From assembly GCA_016196065.1 (NCBI GenBank), contig JACPYL010000010.1, positions 1,364,001 to 1,428,000 on the forward strand: a DNA stretch of 64,000 nt. Direction: 5' to 3'. The position numbers and the translations under genes were made by a program. The stretch comes from Acidobacteriota bacterium (GTDB lineage: Bacteria > Acidobacteriota > Terriglobia > Terriglobales > Acidobacteriaceae). Within the stretch, counting starts at the first letter, position 1, and every line of letters begins with the position of its first letter. Of this stretch, positions 57,609 to 64,000 are shown piece after piece. A model generated the notes under the pieces. That model did no database searches. It was not told the origin of the DNA and was given only the letters and a program-made list of their open reading frames with translations.

Positions 57609-59147
57609 TTAATGCCCGGTCGCGTTCGTAGTAGTGGACGCAACAATGCCGGGCAGAAAGTCATGTGCTGACTGAGTAGCGTAGTCCAGCACGCGTCCCG
57701 GGAACACTCCCAGATAGAGAGTCGCTAACACGCACGCAGTGATCGCCAATCCAGTCGCCATGGGAACGGGAGTGACGGGCACTTCGCCGCGCGGTTCGCG
57801 CATGTACATCATCACGATGACGCGCAGGTAGTAGTAGGCTCCAATCGCACTGTTCACCAATCCAATGACCGTCAGCCAGACCAGATTCGCTTTCAGGGCG
57901 GCGCTGAAGATGTAGAACTTTCCGAAGAAGCCGCCCGTGATTGGAATCCCAATCAGCGACATTAGGAAGAAAGTCAGTGTGGCTGCGAGGATCGGCGAAC
58001 GCCGGCCGAGCCCGGCATAGTCTTCGAGTGTCAGGTACTTCTCGCCCACATTGGCAAAATGGCTTACCACCGCAAACGCGCCCACATTCATCGCGGCATA
58101 AGCGGCGGTGTAGAACATGACCGCCGTCGTGCCGAGTTCAGGGGCAGCGGCGAACGCCACGAGCATGTAGCCCGCGTGCGCAATGGATGAGTAGGCTAGC
58201 AGGCGCTTGATGTTGTCCTGTACCAGCGCGCTGATGTTTCCGATGGTCATGGAGAGCGCAGCAGAAATCCAGACCAGCCAGAACCGTGAGGGGGCGTCAA
58301 TTTCGAACATCACGCGGAGCAGCACGGCAAATGCAGCGGCTTTCGGACCGGTGGACATCAGTCCGACGATCGGCGCTGGCGCACCTTCGTAGACGTCGGG
58401 TGTCCAGACATGGAAGGGCGCCGATGCCACTTTGAACCCGAGGCCTACGAACATTAGCGCTACCGCGACATAGGCCAGCGTCGGTATGTTGCCTGCTGCG
58501 AGCGCGCGCCCGATGGCGTCAATGTTGGTCGAACCCGTGGCACCGAACATCATGGCCACGCCATAAAGGAAAAATGCGGTCGCAAACGATCCCAGCAGGA
58601 AGTATTTCAGCGAAGACTCGCTGCTCGCCGCTTCCCGGCGCCGGAAGCCGGCCAGAACATAGGTGGCAATCGAAGAAATTTCCAGTGCGATGAAAATCAG
58701 GACGAGTTCGATCGCCGACGACATCAGGCACATGCCGACGGTGCCGAGCAGAATCAGTCCGTAGTATTCGCCGGCACGGATACGCTGCACTGCCATGTAC
58801 TCGTACGAACTCAAAATGACGACGGCCGCGATCGCGATCACTAGAACATGAAAGAAGATGCTGAAGCCGTCTACCCGGACCATGTTCCAGAAGCCAGTGC
58901 CCGGATACATGGCCATGAAGTAGGTCGAGGCAAGAGCAGCGAGCGTTCCGATCAGCCCAATCGCGCCGAGAGATTTGTGGCTGCTATGGTCGTCCAGCAG
59001 CGGGTCGACCACCATGATAATCATGCCGAAGATCGACAGAATGATTTCCGGCAGGATGCGCATATACTCCGCGCCAGTGGGTAGCGGCACGGTTTGGGCC
59101 TGCGCCAGTAAGGTCGGCAAGAAGTGAGCGAGCGTCGTCATGGTCAT
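57609..59147 (-). CDS. nuoN: NADH-quinone oxidoreductase subunit N
   Basis: Antiporter-like proton-pumping subunit of respiratory complex I, 512 residues with about 14 helices. The lysine/glutamate channel motifs are APFHVWTPDVYEGAPAPIVGLMSTGPKAAAFAVLLRV and DNIKRLLAYSSIAHAGYMLV. The ATG overlaps the stop of nuoM by 4 bp. It is the last gene of the nuo transcript here. Normal length. Confidence 0.97.
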   Translation of the reverse strand: MTMTTLAHFLPTLLAQAQTVPLPTGAEYMRILPEIILSIFGMIIMVVDPLLDDHSSHKSLGAIGLIGTLAALASTYFMAMYPGTGFWNMVRVDGFSIFFHVLVIAIAAVVILSSYEYMAVQRIRAGEYYGLILLGTVGMCLMSSAIELVLIFIALEISSIATYVLAGFRRREAASSESSLKYFLLGSFATAFFLYGVAMMFGATGSTNIDAIGRALAAGNIPTLAYVAVALMFVGLGFKVASAPFHVWTPDVYEGAPAPIVGLMSTGPKAAAFAVLLRVMFEIDAPSRFWLVWISAALSMTIGNISALVQDNIKRLLAYSSIAHAGYMLVAFAAAPELGTTAVMFYTAAYAAMNVGAFAVVSHFANVGEKYLTLEDYAGLGRRSPILAATLTFFLMSLIGIPITGGFFGKFYIFSAALKANLVWLTVIGLVNSAIGAYYYLRVIVMMYMREPRGEVPVTPVPMATGLAITACVLATLYLGVFPGRVLDYATQSAHDFLPGIVASTTTNATGH

Positions 59148-60661
59148 TGCCCCACCAGTTTGGCGGCATACTGCGGAATGTTGGCCAGGGCCGAATGTAC
59201 GGCGGGATCAATTGAACTCAGCCACAAGATCGGAGCGACGCCCATGACGAGGGCAATTGCTGCGGCTGGCAAGAGCGCCGCCTTCTCGCGCATGTTCAGG
59301 TCGGGTAATGCCAGATTCTCGTCGTGCTTTATGACTCCGAAGAAGACGCGTTGATACATCCAGAGCAGGTAACCGGCGCTCCAGATCACGCCCGTGGCCG
59401 CCAGTATTCCGTAGATGGGGCTGGCCTGAAACGCGCCGCTCAGCACCAGGAATTCGCCAATGAAGCCATTGAGAAGCGGGAGCCCGACGGAAGCGAGAAC
59501 GATGAACAAGAAGTAGGCTGCATATTTCGGCATCACCGTCGCCAAGCCGCCGAATTCGGAGATCTCATAGGTATGCCGGCGCTCATACAAAATACCTGCC
59601 AGCATGAAGAGTCCGCCGGTCGCAATTCCGTGTGCCAGCATGACGAACACCGCGCCATCGACTCCAGCCTGCGTGAAGCTGAAGGTGCCCAGTACGACAA
59701 ATCCCAAGTGGCTGACCGAGGAATAGGCGATCAGCTTCTTCATATTCGGCTGCACCAATGACACCAGCGCGCCGTAAATAATGCCGATGATTGCAAGCGT
59801 AATGATCCAGGGTGCATTGCGCCGGGCTTGCTCGGGGAATAGTCCGAGATTGAAGCGCAGCAAGCCGTACGTACCCATCTTCAGCAGCACGCCTGCCAGC
59901 AGGACCGATCCGGCGGTTGGCGCTTCGACGTGAGCGTCGGGCAACCATGTGTGAAGAGGGAAGAGAGGTACTTTGACGGCGAACGCGACAAAGAATCCGA
60001 GGAAGAGCCATTGTGCTGCGGCGGCAAAGTTCTCCACATTGCCGGCCTGGATTGCATGCTGGATGTCGACGAAGTCGAAGCTGCCGGTCTTGCTGTAGAG
60101 CCAGATAATCGCCGCCAGCATAAACACCGACGCGATCATCGTGAAAAGGAAATACTTCACGGCCGCATATACGCGACGTCCGTGGCCGTACATGCCGATC
60201 AGCAGCGCCATCGGGATCAGCGTCGCTTCCCAGAAGAAGTAGAACAGGAACAGGTCGAGCGACGTGAACACGCCGATCAGCGCCGACTCAAGAATCAGCA
60301 GCAGAATGAAGAATTCCTTCACTCGTTCGTGAATCGACGTCCACGAAATCAGCACGCACAGGGGCGTAAGGAATGTCGTCAACACCACCAGCCACACGGA
60401 AATGCCGTCGATGCCCATGTGGTAGTGAATGTTAGGAGTGGTGATCCAGATCTTGTTGATCTCGAACTTGAAGGGGTGGGGGTCACTGTGCAGGTAAACC
60501 GGCAGATGCAGCGACGCTACAAAGGCAATCAGGGAAATGCCCAGCGCAAAGCCCTTAATGTCCCGGTCGCGCCGCGGAATGATCAGCAGCAACAAGCTTC
60601 CTGCCAGCGGAAGGAATGTTACCAGCGTGAGAATGTATTGGTTGAGAGCAGATGTATTCAT
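59144..60661 (-). CDS. nuoM: NADH-quinone oxidoreductase subunit M
   Basis: Proton-pumping subunit of complex I, 505 residues from the ATG at 60661 ([10 protein letters not shown]), in an ATGA overlap with nuoL; the open frame extends 19 codons further. Motifs: FFWEATLIPMALLIGMYG, VPLFPLHTWLPDAHVEAPTAGSVLLAGVLLKMGTYGLLR and NMKKLIAYSSVSHLGFVVLG, with the channel lysines and glutamate. Fourteen helices are expected. Confidence 0.97.
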   Translation of the reverse strand: MNTSALNQYILTLVTFLPLAGSLLLLIIPRRDRDIKGFALGISLIAFVASLHLPVYLHSDPHPFKFEINKIWITTPNIHYHMGIDGISVWLVVLTTFLTPLCVLISWTSIHERVKEFFILLLILESALIGVFTSLDLFLFYFFWEATLIPMALLIGMYGHGRRVYAAVKYFLFTMIASVFMLAAIIWLYSKTGSFDFVDIQHAIQAGNVENFAAAAQWLFLGFFVAFAVKVPLFPLHTWLPDAHVEAPTAGSVLLAGVLLKMGTYGLLRFNLGLFPEQARRNAPWIITLAIIGIIYGALVSLVQPNMKKLIAYSSVSHLGFVVLGTFSFTQAGVDGAVFVMLAHGIATGGLFMLAGILYERRHTYEISEFGGLATVMPKYAAYFLFIVLASVGLPLLNGFIGEFLVLSGAFQASPIYGILAATGVIWSAGYLLWMYQRVFFGVIKHDENLALPDLNMREKAALLPAAAIALVMGVAPILWLSSIDPAVHSALANIPQYAAKLVGQ

Positions 60662-62628
60662 CGCACCCCCATCCAGACCATGTAGGCAATTACCGCAGCG
60701 CCACCGGCGGCCACCCAACCTGCGTACGACCGCAAGTTGCCGGACTGCATGTGCCGTATGTTGTCGGAAGTGTGGCGCGCCGAATCAGCGGCGCCATTCA
60801 CCGTGGCATCGATCATGCCTTGATCCACTCCCTTCCACAACACAGCGCTGGAACCATCCACTAACGGTTTCACAAAGACTGCCGCATAAATTTCGTCGAC
60901 GTAATACTTGTGGACCACCGCGTTGTACAAGCCGCCCAAACTGGCAGCAATTTTCTCAGGCAAATCGCGGCGTTTGTAATAGAGAAAATATGCCAGTCCC
61001 CAGCCGAGGAAGGCGACGGCGATCGATGCGCCCATCAACAGGTGTTCGGTATTGGGGTTGCCCTCCACCGCCTCGGTTGCCACTTCGGTCACTCCGGCGT
61101 GAAATACCGGATCGAGGAAGTGCTCAAAGCGATGCTGGTAGCCAACCAATCCGCCAATTACGGATAACAACGCGAGAACCACGAGCGGCCCCAACATCAC
61201 CCATGGGCTTTCGTGTGGATCGCCGTGTCCATGACCATGATCGTCATGGCTGCTGTGTCCGTGCGCATCATGGCTGGCGGCTCCGCGGTACTCACCGAAG
61301 AACGTCATGTAGAGGAGGCGGAACATGTAGAAGGAGGTGATGAAGGCGGTGGTGATGCCGATCAGCCAGAAAATCCAGCTTCCATGCGGGCTTGAATAGG
61401 CTTTCCAAAGAATCTCGTCCTTTGACCAGAAGCCAGCGAAAGGAGGAATACCGGCAATCGCCACCGTGGCGATCGCCATCGTCCAGAACGTGACCGGCAT
61501 GTATTTCTTCAGGCCGCCCATCTTGCGCATGTCCTGCTCGCCGCCCACGCCGTGAATCACCGAACCTGCGGCCAGGAACAGCAGACCTTTGAAGAACGCA
61601 TGCGTCATCAAATGGAAGATGCCTGCCGAGAATGCTGCCACACCGCAGGCCATGAACATGTAACCGAGTTGCGAGACAGTCGAGTAGGCCAGAACCTTCT
61701 TGATGTCGGTCTGCGCGATGCCGATGGTCGCCGCGAACAACGCCGTCAGCGTGCCGATCACAGCAACGACTGTCAGGGCTCCCGGCGCGTGTTCAAAAAT
61801 CATGTGCGAGCGCGCCACCATGTAGACTCCCGCCGTAACCATCGTCGCAGCGTGGATCAAGGCGGAGACTGGAGTTGGCCCCTCCATCGCGTCCGGCAAC
61901 CATACATAAAGAGGAATCTGCGCGGATTTTCCAGCTGCTCCGACCATCAGCAGCAATCCGATCGAAGTCAATAATCCGACTCCGGCCATCTCTACTGGTT
62001 TCCCTGCAACCTGCTCAAACACTTTCGTGAAGTCCAGAGAGTGATAATTCTGGATGATCAGGAACAGGGCGATCAAGAATCCGAAGTCGCCGATTCGATT
62101 GACGATGAATGCCTTCTTGCCCGCTGCTGCCGCCGAATCTTTCGTGAACCAGAATCCGATCAGCAAGTACGAGGCCAGGCCCACGCCTTCCCATCCGATG
62201 AACATGACCAGATAGTTCTTCGCCAGCACCAGCGTCAGCATGAAGAACATGAACAGGTTCAGATAGGACATGAAGCGGTAGTAGGAAGCGTCGTCCCACA
62301 TGTAGCCGACCGAGTAGATGTGGATGAGGAATCCGACCCCGGTGACGACCAGCAGCATTACAAGCGATAGTTGGTCCAGATAGAAAGCGAAGTCGACTTG
62401 AAAATCGCCGGCTCGCATCCAATGGATGCCCCGATCGAAGACATACGGAGCTTCTGCTGCTGAAAACCCGAACGCAATCTTGAGTGCAAGCAGGAATGCA
62501 GCGCCACAGAAGACGAGCGCAATCGTCGTGACTGCGGTCTTCGACGACCGGCGTCCGAAGATGCCGTTGATCGCCGCTCCAGCCAGTGGCAGGACCGGAA
62601 TGAGCCAGAGATAAGGGTTCGGCGTCAT
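60658..62628 (-). CDS. nuoL: NADH-quinone oxidoreductase subunit L
   Basis: The distal proton-pumping subunit of complex I, 656 residues, with the C-terminal lateral helix expected for NuoL. Motifs: [54 protein letters not shown] and [21 protein letters not shown] His/Asp-rich cytoplasmic or periplasmic loop ([19 protein letters not shown], around residues 449-467) is inserted between late helices. It overlaps nuoK and nuoM by 4 bp each. Confidence 0.97.
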   Translation of the reverse strand: MTPNPYLWLIPVLPLAGAAINGIFGRRSSKTAVTTIALVFCGAAFLLALKIAFGFSAAEAPYVFDRGIHWMRAGDFQVDFAFYLDQLSLVMLLVVTGVGFLIHIYSVGYMWDDASYYRFMSYLNLFMFFMLTLVLAKNYLVMFIGWEGVGLASYLLIGFWFTKDSAAAAGKKAFIVNRIGDFGFLIALFLIIQNYHSLDFTKVFEQVAGKPVEMAGVGLLTSIGLLLMVGAAGKSAQIPLYVWLPDAMEGPTPVSALIHAATMVTAGVYMVARSHMIFEHAPGALTVVAVIGTLTALFAATIGIAQTDIKKVLAYSTVSQLGYMFMACGVAAFSAGIFHLMTHAFFKGLLFLAAGSVIHGVGGEQDMRKMGGLKKYMPVTFWTMAIATVAIAGIPPFAGFWSKDEILWKAYSSPHGSWIFWLIGITTAFITSFYMFRLLYMTFFGEYRGAASHDAHGHSSHDDHGHGHGDPHESPWVMLGPLVVLALLSVIGGLVGYQHRFEHFLDPVFHAGVTEVATEAVEGNPNTEHLLMGASIAVAFLGWGLAYFLYYKRRDLPEKIAASLGGLYNAVVHKYYVDEIYAAVFVKPLVDGSSAVLWKGVDQGMIDATVNGAADSARHTSDNIRHMQSGNLRSYAGWVAAGGAAVIAYMVWMGVR

Positions 62629-62927
62629 AGTTTGAGCAGGTTCACCTGGTCCACATTCAAAGTTTCGCGCGTACGGTAGACCGCAATGATGATTGCCAAT
62701 CCCACCGCGGCTTCTGCAGCCGCCACCACCATCACAAAGAACACGAAGATCTGTCCGCTCAGCGCATGCCAGTGCGCGGCGAAGGCGACGAAGGAGAGAT
62801 TCACGCCGTTCAGCATCAACTCAATCGACATGAAGATGGTGATGATGTTGCGCTTGATGAGGAAGCCGAGCACACCGCACACAAAGAGGATTCCACTCAA
62901 TGCCAGATAGTAATAAAGAGGAATCAT
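62625..62927 (-). CDS. nuoK: NADH-quinone oxidoreductase subunit K
   Basis: Small three-helix membrane subunit of complex I, 100 residues (usual length). The conserved glutamates on helices 1-2 are in [19 protein letters not shown] and [18 protein letters not shown]. It overlaps nuoJ (ATGA) and nuoL. Confidence 0.97.
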   Translation of the reverse strand: MIPLYYYLALSGILFVCGVLGFLIKRNIITIFMSIELMLNGVNLSFVAFAAHWHALSGQIFVFFVMVVAAAEAAVGLAIIIAVYRTRETLNVDQVNLLKL

Positions 62928-63493
62928 CGCCGCTCCCTTCCCGCGCCCACCAGTTCGAGCGTTTCTTTGTCCGCCGGTTCTTCATGCGTGCGGGCGATCG
63001 ACTCGGGCTTGCTGGCGAGAACTACCGCGCCCATGATTGCAATCAGGACCAGAACGGACGTCACTTCAAACGGAAGCAGGAAATCGTGGAACAGCAATTG
63101 AGCGATATCGTGGGGAACTCCGGGCAGGGCAAACAACGAAACCGAACCCATCTCGGAGTGACGCAACAACACCCATGCCACCAATACTGCCCCGATCACG
63201 ACTCCCGGCACTCCCAACAAAACGGCAACCCGGCTCCCGCCCGCGCGTTCTTCTTCGCCGGCGTTCAGCAACATGATGGTGAAGATGAACAGCACCATGA
63301 TCGCGCCCGCATAAACGATGACCTGGATGGCGGCGACAAATTCCGCGCCCAGCAGAAGGTACTCGCCGGCGAGCGAGGCCATCACCACCACCAACGACAA
63401 CGCGCTGTTAATGGGGTGACGCTGCACCAGCAGGTTGACCGCTCCCGCTACGCAGATCCCGCCGAAGAACAAAAATAGTATGAGATGAACCAT
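62924..63493 (-). CDS. nuoJ: NADH-quinone oxidoreductase subunit J
   Basis: Five-helix membrane subunit of complex I, 189 residues. Motifs: NPINSAL-type [24 protein letters not shown], and [22 protein letters not shown] (here [16 protein letters not shown]). It follows nuoH by 29 bp; the usual nuoI is not between them. Confidence 0.96.
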   Translation of the reverse strand: MVHLILFLFFGGICVAGAVNLLVQRHPINSALSLVVVMASLAGEYLLLGAEFVAAIQVIVYAGAIMVLFIFTIMLLNAGEEERAGGSRVAVLLGVPGVVIGAVLVAWVLLRHSEMGSVSLFALPGVPHDIAQLLFHDFLLPFEVTSVLVLIAIMGAVVLASKPESIARTHEEPADKETLELVGAGRERR

Positions 63494-63522
63494 TCGTTTC
63501 GCAGTTCTCGTGCTGATTCCAA

Positions 63523-64000
63523 CTACTTCGCTGCTACGGAAAACACATTCGGATACAACGCCACCACCAGTGCCGTTGCGACCAGATTTGCGATCGCAAC
63601 GGGCAGCAGGAACTTCCAGCCAAACGCCATGAGCTGGTCATAGCGGAAACGGGGAAGCGTCCAGCGCACCCAAACGTACAGAAACATGAAAAAGAAAACT
63701 TTCAGACAGAACCAGACAATGGGTAGTACCGCTCGCACGATGTAAGGCCCAAACAATGGACCCGACCATCCGCCGAAAAACAGCAGCGTCGACAGACACG
63801 CTACCGTTACCATGTTGGAATATTCCGCCATGAAGAACATGGCAAACTTCATCGCGCTGTACTCGGTGTGATATCCCGCCACCAATTCGGATTCCGCTTC
63901 GGGAAGGTCGAACGGGGTACGGTTTGTTTCCGCGTATGCGGAAATCAGATAAACAAAAAATGCGATCGTCCCGAGCGGGAAAAAGAAGATGTTCCAGTGC
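63523..64000 (-). CDS. nuoH: NADH-quinone oxidoreductase subunit H, 5' end cut by window
   Basis: The C-terminal ~158 residues of the quinone-site membrane subunit. The frame stays open to base 64000, so the true start is outside. The conserved TM5-6 loop [30 protein letters not shown] lies right at the edge (63856-63945 region), followed by three helices. The family length is ~330-420, so about half is missing. It is transcribed before nuoJ. Confidence 0.95.
   Translation of the reverse strand, partial: HWNIFFFPLGTIAFFVYLISAYAETNRTPFDLPEAESELVAGYHTEYSAMKFAMFFMAEYSNMVTVACLSTLLFFGGWSGPLFGPYIVRAVLPIVWFCLKVFFFMFLYVWVRWTLPRFRYDQLMAFGWKFLLPVAIANLVATALVVALYPNVFSVAAK

Noticed and set aside
1-64000. 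CRISPR arrays, insertion sequences, prophage or integrase genes
   Set aside because: No regular direct repeats with spacers, no transposase or integrase motifs, and no terminal inverted repeats were seen.

Overview
The window looks like a chromosomal segment of an Acidobacteriota genome, probably Terriglobia-like, with moderately high GC. This is inferred from content: a ~1180-residue Oar-like TonB-dependent receptor with an N-terminal carboxypeptidase-regulatory-like domain, a VWFA-related secreted protein of the type common in Acidobacteria, many secreted beta-propeller and FG-GAP proteins, and long same-strand gene runs with ATGA/GTGA overlaps. I see no rRNA, tRNA, CRISPR array, IS element or phage gene. 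The two ends cut a KDPG-aldolase gene (left) and nuoH (right).

Layout. (1) 1-15254 is a sugar-acid/carbohydrate island. The + strand carries KDPG aldolase, a PfkB sugar kinase and a Tat-exported TIM-barrel-like protein. The - strand carries a GHMP (arabinokinase/galactokinase-like) kinase, a DeoR repressor with a nested palindromic operator, the TonB-dependent receptor, a glycosidase-like/SUMF1 fusion, a phosphatase/sulfatase-fold protein, a two-haem cytochrome c, and a PQQ dehydrogenase whose DxD motif predicts lanthanide use. (2) 15466-22531 is an ECF sigma factor, a zinc-finger/FecR anti-sigma fusion, and two ABC ATPase/permease pairs, all overlapping. (3) 22993-26803 is an outer-membrane porin, Amt and GlnK. 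(4) 26894-36583 holds a VWFA protein, an RND efflux pump with its adaptor, a sigma-like protein, a STAS-like protein, a sigma-54 activator and an outer-membrane barrel. Two good sigma-54 promoters and TGTCGA repeats tie these together. (5) 36840-39556 is a VIT/VWA sortase substrate with its dedicated sortase. (6) 39681-48935 is one tight operon: DAHP synthase, haem-binding propeller protein, CRTAC1-like protein, YVTN propeller/di-haem cytochrome, propeller protein, RidA, periplasmic binding protein. (7) 48961-54134 is a TlpA/rhodanese pair and a four-gene phosphorelay operon headed by a kinase with an ethylene-receptor-like membrane domain. (8) 54384-55800 is a second DAHP synthase behind an apparent attenuator (a 29-codon leader peptide with seven Phe/Tyr/Trp codons followed by an intrinsic terminator), with an Flp pilin gene upstream. 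(9) 55945-57592 is an ABC ATPase/permease pair. (10) 57609-64000 is nuoH-J-K-L-M-N on the - strand, without nuoI between H and J.

Most notable: the aromatic leader peptide/attenuator at 55451-55589; the sigma-54/TGTCGA circuit around 33400-35900; the ethylene-receptor-like kinase with Asp-to-Asn at the key site; and the unusual DAHP-synthase/haem-propeller operon. Functions were assigned by reading motifs, not by database search.
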